From NCBI GenBank assembly GCA_017465845.1, contig JAFTVH010000010.1, positions 1-64,000 of the forward strand: 64,000 nucleotides of DNA, read 5' to 3'. The position numbers were made by a program, and so were the translations under genes. How positions within the stretch are numbered: the stretch's first letter is position 1; every line of letters starts with the position of its first letter. The notes beneath the pieces were generated by a model. That model was given only the letters and a program-made list of their open reading frames with translations, had not been told where the DNA came from and did no database searches. Source of the stretch: Lachnospiraceae bacterium (GTDB lineage Bacteria; Bacillota; Clostridia; Lachnospirales; Lachnospiraceae). This document shows positions 43,225-53,600 of this stretch, piece by piece.

Positions 43225-44082
43225 TTATTTTCCCAAAAACTTCTTCAATTCCGTCATTTTCTCTTCAGCTGTCTCGTATCCGTGATGATAATATTTCATC
43301 AGAGTATCTACGTCGCTTTCACTGTTACCCACGGTAAGTGTGGTGGGACGCAGAACAAAAGCTCTGCCCTGTGCTTCCAATTCTGATATTGTATCCAGAG
43401 AGTCATTATACCTCCGGGCACGTTCTTCTATCAGCTCTAAAAACTTCGGGTATTTGCGGTATACAAGACGAATCGCTGTCATGTAAAGATTGCCTCTTGG
43501 CTTCTTACGATAAGAAGCATCCCTGGTCAGAACAACTACCATCTTATTCCAGCCCTCTTCCAGCGCTTTTTTCACCGGAATGGCATCTGCAATACCACCA
43601 TCCAGCATGGGAATTCCATTAATTTTGAAAATTTTTGAGATCAGAGGCATGGAATTAGCTGCCTGACAAATATCAAAGAATTCCTCTTCATTCTGAAAGC
43701 TATCATGATAAATCGTCTCACCGGTCTCCACATTCACCGTGCTGGTGATAAAACGCCCTGCATATTCCTTCATTTTCTTAAAATCATATGGAGATCTAGT
43801 CTTGGGCACTTCCTTGAACAGATAATCCATGTCAAAAAAGGTTCCTTTCTTCAGGAAAGTCCCTATTCCAAGATATTTATATTCCCGAAGGGGTGCAATC
43901 AACGCTTTTGTAATCCTCCCCTTCTGTCCGGACACATAATTCATGCCGGCATACGCACCTGCTGACACTGCCAGCACATTAGGAATCCGGATTCCTTCCT
44001 CCATCAGCCTGTCCAGCACCCCCGCACTGAATACGCAGCGCATGGCTCCCCCTTCCAATATTAAGCCTGTAACTTCCTCCAT
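43225..44082 (-). CDS. Patatin-like phospholipase family protein
   Basis: 285-aa cytoplasmic serine lipase-like protein. The oxyanion loop is EGGAMRCVFSAG (residues 10-21), the nucleophile elbow AVSAGA has Ser40, and the catalytic Asp lies in MLDGGIADAIPV (about 164). The elbow has Ala where the consensus GxSxG has its first Gly. Length and C-terminus match the YchK/RssA-like group of small bacterial patatins, whose substrates are mostly unknown. It has its own promoter and terminator. Confidence 0.88.
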   Translation of the reverse strand: MEEVTGLILEGGAMRCVFSAGVLDRLMEEGIRIPNVLAVSAGAYAGMNYVSGQKGRITKALIAPLREYKYLGIGTFLKKGTFFDMDYLFKEVPKTRSPYDFKKMKEYAGRFITSTVNVETGETIYHDSFQNEEEFFDICQAANSMPLISKIFKINGIPMLDGGIADAIPVKKALEEGWNKMVVVLTRDASYRKKPRGNLYMTAIRLVYRKYPKFLELIEERARRYNDSLDTISELEAQGRAFVLRPTTLTVGNSESDVDTLMKYYHHGYETAEEKMTELKKFLGK

Positions 44083-44117
44083 TGTAAATCAACTTCTTTC
44101 TCTTAGCGTTCCTTTTT

Positions 44118-44146
44118 AGTGTACCATAAATGGAGGGGTTGTGCAA
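44118..44146 (-). promoter_or_regulatory. Promoter of the patatin-like gene
   Basis: TTGCAC (44141-44146), 17-bp spacer, TACACT (44118-44123), about 35 nt before the start codon. Confidence 0.6.
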
Positions 44147-44198
44147 GGGTGAGGGCTTAAACCAGCCAGGTCAGCCTGGTCTTGCTGCTGTTTGCAGC

Positions 44199-45218
44199 CT
44201 ATAATAATGCCTTAATCCGTTCGGTAAGCCTGTCTGCAATCTGCTGCACTCCATAAATATTAGGATGTACCTCGTCAGCAGACATAAAGGACATGTCACC
44301 GATGATATCCAGACCATTGACGTACGTTACGTTGGAATAATTCAATTCCTTGACTACCTGTTCTATCAGTCGTCTCCATTTTCCGGCACGACCTTCTTCG
44401 TCAAAATCATCTCCGCAATGATAAAACGGTGAAATCACGACAACAGGCTTCTCCGGATTCCTTCCGGCCACCTGTCTGATGGTATTCTCCACTCTTTCAA
44501 GTATCTTTTTTTCTTCCCAACTCAGCACATTGATGCCAAGCTCTAAAGTAGCAATATCCCAGCGTCCTTTTTCTCCTTCGGAAGCGATGTAATCTACCAT
44601 TTCAGGTTCCATGGCGCAGCTGCCTGCCATACCTAAATTTCTCGCATCCATATTCAGATTATGTGCCACAACAGAAACCCAGGAATGAGACATATCAATG
44701 GAATTAGAGCCATGGGTAATGGAAGAACCGTACGATAACAGTGTCTTTGCAGGGCACTGCTCTTCTTTTGGTGGCTCGATATCTCCGGTAATATCATAGA
44801 TTTTAAAATATCCTCTGTCGAAAATAACCCTGATTACTTCGGGATCCCAGCTGTCGCCGATTCTTTCTGCCATGATTTTTAATCTGTCAAGGTTTTTAGA
44901 CCGCTCTATGACAAACTCCTGTGGCTCTGTGGTGACCACTTTATGCATTTCATGGTCCTCCCATCCACCCTGGATTCCGCCTCTGAAAACGTGAAAAACG
45001 CCTTCTATAACATCCTTGACACACATTTTAATAACTGCTTTCTCTCCCTTTAAAACAAATCGAAATTCCACACCCGTGGCATTGATAGCCATTCTTTTTC
45101 CCTGGTCGGATTCCAGCTTGTCCTGAACGGAGGACGGTACCCTTATCCAGGAAACACTGCCGTCTTCGTTGTGAATAAGTTCCTCAACATTATATAACTC
45201 TACATTTTGATATCTCAT
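44199..45218 (-). CDS. Two-domain SGNH/GDSL hydrolase
   Basis: 339 aa from ATG 45216-45218, preceded by GGGAG; the longer open frame (to 45350) lies inside the upstream gene. Residues about 1-145 form a beta-sandwich of the kind that precedes SGNH domains in some carbohydrate esterases. Residues about 160-339 are the SGNH domain: LSYGSSITHGSN (nucleophile Ser), RNLGMAGSC, LELGINVLSWEE and ADEVHPN (Asp-His pair). It overlaps the end of the AAA-ATPase gene (45190) by 29 bp, so expression is coupled to an apparently unrelated gene. Substrate unknown. Confidence 0.85.
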   Translation of the reverse strand: MRYQNVELYNVEELIHNEDGSVSWIRVPSSVQDKLESDQGKRMAINATGVEFRFVLKGEKAVIKMCVKDVIEGVFHVFRGGIQGGWEDHEMHKVVTTEPQEFVIERSKNLDRLKIMAERIGDSWDPEVIRVIFDRGYFKIYDITGDIEPPKEEQCPAKTLLSYGSSITHGSNSIDMSHSWVSVVAHNLNMDARNLGMAGSCAMEPEMVDYIASEGEKGRWDIATLELGINVLSWEEKKILERVENTIRQVAGRNPEKPVVVISPFYHCGDDFDEEGRAGKWRRLIEQVVKELNYSNVTYVNGLDIIGDMSFMSADEVHPNIYGVQQIADRLTERIKALL

Positions 45219-46635
45219 TAATCTGCTCCCGTAACTCTTCAATTTTACAACTGTGCTTTTTATCTTCCTTGCTGTAGGCAATACCAACACCCAGAATTCG
45301 CCCGGTATACTGCTGCCGATCGCCCATCTTTCCCTGGAATTTAAGCGCATACTTCTTGTCTTTTATCTGTTGTATTGCTTCCTCTGCTGTATGATCCACT
45401 TTTAACTCAAGGATAATACAATCATCACCCTCTTTCAAGGGATAAAAGATAAAGTCGACATAACCAAGACCTGCTTTGTCTTCTCGTTCAATTCTGTAAA
45501 AATCCCTTGCAGCCAAATATACTAAATTGACAACCGCTGTCAAGTCTGCTTCATTGCTATAACTTAGTAATGGAACCTCCGTGTTATGAGCATATTCCTG
45601 TACCTTTGCAGGAACAGGCTCACCGGATACCATTAATGCAATGCCATCTCTTACATCATCCACATTTTTTTCGATATAGTAGAAAATCTCATCATAAGGA
45701 CCCGAACTGGTCCAATAATTCCCCAGATTATTATTCAGCAACGAAGCAACCACCGAACGTGGATTATAGATACGCTCTTTAGAGCGGGTATGATAACCAT
45801 CGTACCATATCCGAAGACCTTCTCTGGTTACTTTAGGATCGCTACAATTTAACAGATATTTCTTGTATAGCCCATCTGTCTCAGATTCAGTGAATCCGAA
45901 TGAATCACTAAATTTCTCTTCTGAAGCCATAGTATATTCATAAAACATATTCAGTTCAGAACCGCTGGAATACTTCGCAATAGGCAGGATGCCTGTCATA
46001 TAAGCTAATTCCACATAAGGCTGATCCTTTAACAGAATACTGAGAAATTTTGTGTATGACTCTTTATCCTCATCTGTCGCAAAATCCTGATGAAATATAA
46101 AATCCCACTCATCCAATATAAAAATAAATTTCTCTTCTTCAACAAACTCTACAATATTATTGAACGCATCCCACAAAGCATCATCTTTCCCGATATGTGC
46201 ATCCGGATAAGTTCTGACCAGATCACTGATTAGCCTTGCTTCAATTCTATCAATATATTGTTGGTAAGTCTTGCAATTTTTCGGCATTTCATTGAACATT
46301 ATGTGTATTACATTATGTTTGTTTAAATGCTTTTCATACCAGTCACAACCGGAAACCGCTAATCTGCCAAAAACCTGACTGCTGTCCACTCCTTTGCCAA
46401 AATAAGAAGAAATCATATTAGCCATTACCGTCTTCCCAAAACGCCGAGGTCTGGTTATACATACATACTTATGCCCTTTTCCGCCGTTTTCTTCGGATTT
46501 TTCAATAATGTTTTCCTTTAACTCTACAAGAGGGACCAGCTCTTTCAGGATTTCTGTTTTATCAACGAAATATGTTGAAGAGGAATCTTCCTGAAACAAC
46601 AGATATGGTTTTTTGCTATTCAAATATACTCCCAT
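45190..46635 (-). CDS. Predicted AAA-ATPase with C-terminal PD-(D/E)XK nuclease domain
   Basis: 481 aa. Walker A RPRRFGKTVMANM is near residue 65 and Walker B FIFILDEWDFIF near 150, in the AAA-ATPase-like family often paired with DUF1703. The C-terminal nuclease core is intact: GLGYVDFIFYP (Asp) and DCIILELKVD (Glu-x-Lys). Relative to the decayed paralogue at 30842 it lacks the middle segment after PVPAKVQEYA (the region with FSAMIVYGFLTYENG), so it runs straight into HNTEVPLLSYSN; the family is usually about 50-80 residues longer. ATP-dependent DNA processing is plausible but unproven. These genes are multicopy in Lachnospiraceae and Bacteroidetes. Confidence 0.85.
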   Translation of the reverse strand: MGVYLNSKKPYLLFQEDSSSTYFVDKTEILKELVPLVELKENIIEKSEENGGKGHKYVCITRPRRFGKTVMANMISSYFGKGVDSSQVFGRLAVSGCDWYEKHLNKHNVIHIMFNEMPKNCKTYQQYIDRIEARLISDLVRTYPDAHIGKDDALWDAFNNIVEFVEEEKFIFILDEWDFIFHQDFATDEDKESYTKFLSILLKDQPYVELAYMTGILPIAKYSSGSELNMFYEYTMASEEKFSDSFGFTESETDGLYKKYLLNCSDPKVTREGLRIWYDGYHTRSKERIYNPRSVVASLLNNNLGNYWTSSGPYDEIFYYIEKNVDDVRDGIALMVSGEPVPAKVQEYAHNTEVPLLSYSNEADLTAVVNLVYLAARDFYRIEREDKAGLGYVDFIFYPLKEGDDCIILELKVDHTAEEAIQQIKDKKYALKFQGKMGDRQQYTGRILGVGIAYSKEDKKHSCKIEELREQINEISKCRVI

Positions 46636-46832
46636 CTATATATGCTCTCCTTCCTGTATACTGCCCTGCATCCAACCCGATATATTGCAAATGCAACTGT
46701 TAAATAAAATTCACCAACCCTACTTATCATAATAGACGCAGGACACTTTACAGTCAAGGAAAAATCTCTGCCTAACCATAAAATTTCCTTTACCTGAATA
46801 CCCCCTTATCGGATCAATCAACTCCTGTGCCA

Positions 46833-49800
46833 CTACATTTTCAATGCTTCCACACATTTTTCCAGATAGAAAGAATATAGTATCTTCTGCTTCATAGGCA
46901 TATCCATCAGCCTGCAAAGTGCTTCCTCATAATACTGCACCTGTGTCTCATACCGATTCCACAGTTCCTGTCCCGTCTGCACCACATCTGTCTTATAATC
47001 CACCAGCACCAGTTCTCCATCCTCCACAAAAAAAGCATCAATAATACCCTGTATCAACACCTTTTCCTGCTTCGGATAATCCTCTCCCAGCCTGTCTGCA
47101 CTGACACCGTAGACAAAGGGCTGCTCCCTGTACAATTCTCCGCGAACTGATGCCCGGTACATGCGGACAGCAAGCTCGCCTGAGAGAAAATGAACCAGTT
47201 TGCTGTCATTTACCGCATTGCGGTATTCTTCACTAAGCCGTCTGCCTGCCACCTCTCTTGCAAGGAATTCTTTCAGATTGCGGTATAAGGTTTTCTCCGT
47301 ATTTTCATCAAACGGATCTCTTTTTAAAACATGAGAGCTCAATACGTTCACATCCACATCCTTATACACCGCCTCAAAATCCATAAGTTCCATCACCTTA
47401 TGGAATGCATTACCGCGTATCGCACCGCTGACCTTCTCCTCTCCCCGTTTGAACTTGGGCTCATAAGGCACAATTTCCTGCTCCTCAAACGCATGGTAAG
47501 CAGCCTCATCTTTCTCAGCCATAGCCGCTATCTTAAGCTCAGATACTGTGGTCTTGGTATAAAGCTTCTCCAGCGCCTGATAGGGATACTGCCAGGAAAA
47601 CCGCTGCTTCAGTGCTTCCAGCGCCTCCGTATCCGCATAATCCCCGGCATATTCCAGGCGGTTTCGCCTGTCCATCAGCTGGATTTGCTCCTTGCTCTGC
47701 CCACTTGCCAGATCATCACTGCCAATAATCTGCACATCTACTCCGGCACGCTCCACCACCGGCATGAGAAAGTCCAGATAGCCGCTGCTTTCCATAAATT
47801 CATGATAGGAAAGGCGGTCTCGCTTCAGTTCTTTCTGTTTCTCCCATTTGGCAGCTGCATCCTCCAGTACTGCGGTCATAATCAGCTTTTCCTTGGGTCT
47901 GGTCAATGCCACATAAAGAACTCTCAGTTCCTCTGACAGGTTGTCCTCCCGCATTTTCCGGGCGATGACTCTGCGCCGCAGCGTCTTATTTCGGATTCTG
48001 CGCTCCGGATCCACATAGTCTGTACCGATGCCCATATCAACATCCAGAATAAGGGAACGATTCACATCCTGCATATTAAAGCGCTTGGAGAGACCTGACA
48101 CAAATGTCACCGGGAATTCCAGACCTTTGCTCTTGTGGATGCTCATAATACGCACCACGTCCGCATTTTCATCCAGCATCTCTGCCTCGCCGTAATCCAC
48201 ATCGTATTTTTCCAGTTGGTCCATGTATCTGATGAAATGGAACAGACCGTGATAGCTGGTCTTCTCAAAATCAGAAGCCTTGGTGAAAAGCATCTCCACA
48301 TTGGCCCGGCGTCTGCTGCCCATGGGCAGTGCGGTCACGTAGGCCAGATAGCCGTTTTCGCGTATTAGCTCCTGAAGCAGGTCGCGGATGGGCATGTAGG
48401 AGGTGTAAGTACGATAGCGGGTGATTTTCTGAAGGAAATCTTTGGTTTTGGACTGTAATTGCGGGGAAATCTGCTCCATTGCGGCATCTGCCACATGACG
48501 AGCCGCCAAATCCCGTTCTGCCCTCATCCGGCCCTCTGCTCCTTCCAACGCGCTTACTGCCTCCAGCGCCTCATACAGGCTCCTGTCCCTGTAAACACTG
48601 CGAATCAATGCAATCTCTTCTTCCGTAAACCCACCAAATACAGACTTCATCACCCCAAAAAGAGGAATATCCTGCATCGGATTATCCAGCACTCGAAGAA
48701 GCTGCAAGATTTCCTGCACTTCGGAGGATGCAAAGTATCCTGTCTTAGAAGTAATGTAAACCGGAATGCCCTCTTCCTCCAGCACCGCTTTAAATTCTTC
48801 GTCCCAACCGCTGTTAGTACGAAGCAGAATTACGATATCACTATACTTAAGAGGGCGAAGTTGCCCTGTTGCCTTGTCCGTCACCCGGAAAGAAGATTGT
48901 AACGCTTTGATTTTATGGGCAATCGCCAGTGCTTCTGCCTGCTTATCCGTCAAGCCGGAAGCAACGCCATTTGCTCGTGGCGCTTGCCGGGCACCGGCGG
49001 TCTGGTCCGCACCGGCTGTCTGGGCTGCACCGACTGTCTGGGCTGCACCAACTGTCGGCTCTGTCCTGCCAGCCTTCTCCTCCCCCGGCTTTTCAATCAG
49101 CAACAGCTCACTGCCGCATCCCGAATTCTCCGGATAATCTGCCCCCACATACAGAGCCGCACTGTCATCATAGGCGATGCCGCCCATCTGTTTACTCATG
49201 ATACCCGAGAAGATACCGTTTACTGTATCCACTACTTCCCTGCGGCTGCGGAAATTTTTCGACAGATCAATTCTCTGACAGCTGCTGTCTTCTTGCGTGT
49301 AAGTATCGTATTTTTCCAGGAACAGCTCCGGCCGGGCCAGTCGAAATTTGTAGATGCTCTGCTTCACATCACCTACCATGAACCGGTTAAACTGACCGTC
49401 CTCTTCTCCTGACACCGCCCGCAGCAGATATTCCTGCACCAAGTTACTGTCCTGATATTCATCGATTAATATTTCTTTGAAATATTGGCGATATTCCAAT
49501 GCCACCTGACTTGGAACAATTTCTCCATCCTTACGGTCTAAGAGGATTTCCAGGGCATAATGCTCCATATCGGCAAAGTCTACCACCTTATTTTCCTGCT
49601 TCTTATCCTGAAGTCGTCTGCGAAATTCCAGTGCCAGATCAATCAGAGTATTTACCGGCTCCCTGCAGGCTGCCATCTGACTGACTGCAAGGGGCAGCGG
49701 CGTAGCAAAGAAGCGCTCGCTTAAGCCTTTCAACACCTCTTTCAGCTCTCCACGTAGTTCTTTCGCCAGTTCCCGCTTGAAAGGATCCACGGAATCGTCT

Positions 49801-50654
49801 TTTTTAGAGGGCAATCTGCCAAAGGTTACTGCGGGAATGTGAGACGCATACCCCTCCAGACTGTCGAACCGAAGCAGACGCTCCAACTGTTCCAGCTCCC
49901 GGTCCACCAGTTCGCCGTACATATAAGGACCGTCCGGTTCATGACACAACTGCTGAATTTCCCGACAAAGCTCCAGACAGCTTTCCAGCATACTCCTGAT
50001 ATGCTTCACGAGGTAGCTGCCGTAGTCGGTCTGCTCCAGGCAGTCTTCTGTGCCATCGTAATCTTTCTTACGCTCCTCCAGCCATTCCTCCGGCCAGGGG
50101 TGACTTTCCGCAAATTCATAAAGCTCCAGGATATAGTCTTCCAGGACCTTCTCCCTGCCTCCGGTGCAGAAATATTCCACACAATAATGAAAGGCTTCAT
50201 CTCCCTGGGCAAACTTATCCTCTAAAAGTCCGGCAAGCACATCCTGAATGAGCAGCTTCTTCTCTCCCTCATCCATGACACGAAAAGCAGGGTCGATGCC
50301 GATTTCATTAAAATGATTTTTCAGCAAAAACATACAGAAGCTGTCAATAGTGGTAATCTGGGCATTATGAAGAAGGGCCGCCTGCTTCTGCAGATGCTCC
50401 GACTCCGGATGCAGTGCAAGCTCCCTGTTAATTCCAAGACTGATTCGTTCCCGCATTTCAGCTGCTGCCGCATTGGTAAAGGTAACGATCAGCAGCCTGT
50501 CGATGTCTACCGGGTCCTCTTCCCGGCAGATCATTCTGATGATCCTCTCTACCAGTACTGCCGTCTTACCGCTTCCTGCTGCCGCAGATACCAGGATATT
50601 CCTGTTATGCAGGTCGATTACCTTCTGTTGTTGTGGTGTAAATGATATTGCCAT
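46833..50654 (-). CDS. addA: ATP-dependent helicase/nuclease subunit A (AddA)
   Basis: 1273-aa UvrD-type helicase with C-terminal RecB-like nuclease. Q-motif FTPQQQKVIDLH; Walker A VSAAAGSGKTAVLVERI (residues about 22-38); motif Ia VTFTNAAAAEMRERI; DEYQDSNLVQE; motif VI VLYVALTRPKEKLIM; nuclease motif LVDYKTDVV near 1240. With AddB it resects double-strand breaks and loads RecA. It directly follows addB with a 45-bp gap. A species-specific low-complexity insert (VGAAQT-type repeats) lies at about 48990-49070. The 197 bp beyond its stop show no recognised element. Confidence 0.96.
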   Translation of the reverse strand: MAISFTPQQQKVIDLHNRNILVSAAAGSGKTAVLVERIIRMICREEDPVDIDRLLIVTFTNAAAAEMRERISLGINRELALHPESEHLQKQAALLHNAQITTIDSFCMFLLKNHFNEIGIDPAFRVMDEGEKKLLIQDVLAGLLEDKFAQGDEAFHYCVEYFCTGGREKVLEDYILELYEFAESHPWPEEWLEERKKDYDGTEDCLEQTDYGSYLVKHIRSMLESCLELCREIQQLCHEPDGPYMYGELVDRELEQLERLLRFDSLEGYASHIPAVTFGRLPSKKDDSVDPFKRELAKELRGELKEVLKGLSERFFATPLPLAVSQMAACREPVNTLIDLALEFRRRLQDKKQENKVVDFADMEHYALEILLDRKDGEIVPSQVALEYRQYFKEILIDEYQDSNLVQEYLLRAVSGEEDGQFNRFMVGDVKQSIYKFRLARPELFLEKYDTYTQEDSSCQRIDLSKNFRSRREVVDTVNGIFSGIMSKQMGGIAYDDSAALYVGADYPENSGCGSELLLIEKPGEEKAGRTEPTVGAAQTVGAAQTAGADQTAGARQAPRANGVASGLTDKQAEALAIAHKIKALQSSFRVTDKATGQLRPLKYSDIVILLRTNSGWDEEFKAVLEEEGIPVYITSKTGYFASSEVQEILQLLRVLDNPMQDIPLFGVMKSVFGGFTEEEIALIRSVYRDRSLYEALEAVSALEGAEGRMRAERDLAARHVADAAMEQISPQLQSKTKDFLQKITRYRTYTSYMPIRDLLQELIRENGYLAYVTALPMGSRRRANVEMLFTKASDFEKTSYHGLFHFIRYMDQLEKYDVDYGEAEMLDENADVVRIMSIHKSKGLEFPVTFVSGLSKRFNMQDVNRSLILDVDMGIGTDYVDPERRIRNKTLRRRVIARKMREDNLSEELRVLYVALTRPKEKLIMTAVLEDAAAKWEKQKELKRDRLSYHEFMESSGYLDFLMPVVERAGVDVQIIGSDDLASGQSKEQIQLMDRRNRLEYAGDYADTEALEALKQRFSWQYPYQALEKLYTKTTVSELKIAAMAEKDEAAYHAFEEQEIVPYEPKFKRGEEKVSGAIRGNAFHKVMELMDFEAVYKDVDVNVLSSHVLKRDPFDENTEKTLYRNLKEFLAREVAGRRLSEEYRNAVNDSKLVHFLSGELAVRMYRASVRGELYREQPFVYGVSADRLGEDYPKQEKVLIQGIIDAFFVEDGELVLVDYKTDVVQTGQELWNRYETQVQYYEEALCRLMDMPMKQKILYSFYLEKCVEALKM

Positions 50655-50699
50655 AATGCCTCCGTAGGAAGCCGCTTACCCGCAGCCCACTCCAAATTC

Positions 50700-53600
50700 T
50701 TACTGTTTTGCTTCTTTCATTCGCTGCAAAGCTTCTTTCCCGTCCAATTCCTCCAGGATGCGCTTTTCATATCCGGGAACAGAAGGGTCAAACCCGCATA
50801 CCTTCCGGTAGGCGCAATAGGTACAGGCCGAAGCAGCTCCTTTTTCATAAGGATTCAACTCCATCTTACCCGCCAGGATTTCCTGCCCTATGTTCTTCAC
50901 CTTATAGTTGACATAATCCGAAATTATTTTCAATTCTTCCGAAGACATCACAGAGGAACGGGCGGAGAAGCTGCCATCCTTCTTACGTTCTACCGGAATG
51001 ATGCTGGATTTGCTGCCCATAAACTTATCCAGCTTCTCCACGATGCCCTCTTCCCCATTGACCACGCCTTTCATCCGAAGCTTTTCCAGAATCTGCTCAT
51101 TCAGCTCCTCCTCGGAAAGCTCTGTAGGCGTCTCCACCGTAGGGTCATCAATGTGGTAATATAAAAGAGCCGCCGGCACAATCTCCTTCTCCGGATGCTT
51201 CTTTGCCTCAAGTTCCATGGCCGCGTTCATATATACCACAAGCTGCAGCTGGAGCCCATAGTAAAGGGCCGCCAGGTCAAACTGCCTGTTACCGGATTTG
51301 TAGTCGATGACCTTCACGTACACGTGCTCCCCATCCTCCGCCGTATCGATACGGTCAATCCGGCCTTTCAGTCGCATCTTTTCCTCGGGAGAAAGAGACA
51401 CGTTGATGCTGTCCAGATGGTCTGCATAATGGAAAGACATTTCATAAGCGTCCGGCGTAAATTCTCCTTTTTTCAGCTGTTCCTGCAGCGTCAGCACCGT
51501 TCTGGTCAGCACTCTGCCCATCCTGGTAATGGCATACTCGTTGCGGGCACTGCTGTAAAGAATGGTCTCCCCGTACTGAGCCGCATATTGCTCCAATGCT
51601 TCCCGTACCAGACGTTCCCCGAATTCTTTCGGAAAATCAAACCAGGTATACTTGCTCCCCGCCAGTCTCTCCGCAAAGGTTTCCAGTACCGCATGGAAAA
51701 TATTTCCCATGTCCACGCTCTCAAACCCGAATTCTTCCCGTTCTTTTAAAGAAAGCCCATACTGCAGAAAATGATGATAGGCACAGGCCGCATAAGTCTC
51801 CAGCCTTGTCACGCTGTTTTCCAGAAGCTTGCCGTACAGCGCCCTGGCTACCTGTTTAGACAGACCGCTCTCCTGATAACGCTTGAAAGCAGCTTTCGTG
51901 AGATGTTCACGAAGTGCCTTCAACTCCGCGCTCTCCCCGTAAGCTTCATATAAAGTAAGGAAAAGCTGTTCCTCCTCAGGTGAACTCATGCCCTGCACGT
52001 AAAGGCGCAGTCCCTGTGCCAGATAATCTACACCCTCGCCGGAAGTCACCACCATGTCAAGCATAGGCCTGTTCTGGGGATACTCCACCGTAAGCCCCGG
52101 GAAAAGCTTTTTCATCACGTCCACCAGATAGGCAGGCCGAATAGACCTTCCCTCTCTGTTTACTTTCGCATAAGAAAGATACAGGTAGCGAGAGGGCTTG
52201 GTCATATTCAAGTATAAATACAGGCGCTGGATGAACATCTGCTGCCTGGGCGAAGGTGCCAGTTCCATATCAGACTCCTTCAGAAATTCCCGGTCCATGT
52301 CGGAAATGATGCCGCCCTTGGAAGCACTCTTCGGAATATTCCCGTCATTTACCCCCAGGAAAAACAAAGCTTTCACCTGTTTTAACCTGGTTCGCTCCAT
52401 ATCTCCCACCAGAATGCGGTCCACATTCTGGGGAATGGTACCCACCTGAATCTCGCCAAAACCAGCCTCCAAAATGTCCGCAAACTCCTGTAAGGTAATG
52501 GTCTCTGCACCCAGCAGCTCATAAATCTGATTCAGCAGGTCCATGACCAGCCTGTAAATCTGTGCATATTCCCTTGCCTTTGCCAAATCTCCCTGTTCTG
52601 TGAACATTTTTTCCAGATTTACCAACTTTTCCTGCACCTTATTGGCTACCAGGAACTCATACAGCTGATTCACATAATTTTCCACTGTATCCTTTGATTT
52701 GCCATGCAGACAGGCTATCTGGTTCATCAGCCGTTCCCTGATGTTATTTATAATAAGAAGCGATTCTTCCTCTTCTCCGCTTTCTTCCATTTTATGGGTA
52801 AAGAGCCTACTCCATTTACTGTAACCGCGAACTCCGGTGCGAATCACATAGTTTTCCAGCATATCTGCCTCCCTGGCAGTGATATCGGACAGGCCGCTTC
52901 TGAGATAATGAAAAACTGCTTCATAGGTAAAGTTCTTCAGATACAGCTCCAGCGCACTGTTGATGTACTCCGTCATAGGATTCAACACGATACCTCTGGT
53001 ACGGTCGATATAGCAGGGAATGCCCATTTTGGAAAATTCCGTTTCCACATAGGGGGCATAGGCTTCCAAATCTCCGGATACCAGTGCAATGTCGCGGTAT
53101 GCCATGTCACCGTTTCGGACCAGTTCCAGAATCTTTAATCCTACCTGATGTACTTCTTCTGCCGGAGTGGTCGTCTCCATCAAATGAATGCTGTCCTGCT
53201 CGTCCGTATAAGGCTTTACCGAATACCGGAACAAATTCTGCTCCAGTGCCCGAAGAGCCGGGCTTTGGGCAAAACGATCCCTGTCTCCCGGCTTTACAAA
53301 GACATCCTTTCCGCGCTGCACCCCTGCCTGGGAAGCCAGTTTTTCCAGATCATGTACCGTCTTCTTGGTCAAATGGAACAGCTTCTGTTCCCCGTCAGGC
53401 TGGTAAGGATTCTCCCCCTCTCCCAAAGTCAGGCTCACAATGGTCTCCTCACTGAGGCACAGAATCTCCTGAATCACCCGGTTCTGCACCGGTGTAAAAC
53501 CGGTAAAGCCGTCAAATACCACGACACTTCCTTTTACCAGACCGGATTTACTTAAGCTTCGCCGCAGCACATCAAGGGTCTCTTCCGTGGTAATAAAATC

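Noticed and set aside
46720-46917. Small 65-codon gene between the AAA-ATPase and addA
   Set aside because: It mostly overlaps the addA C-terminus in another frame, and the remaining part has no start signal.
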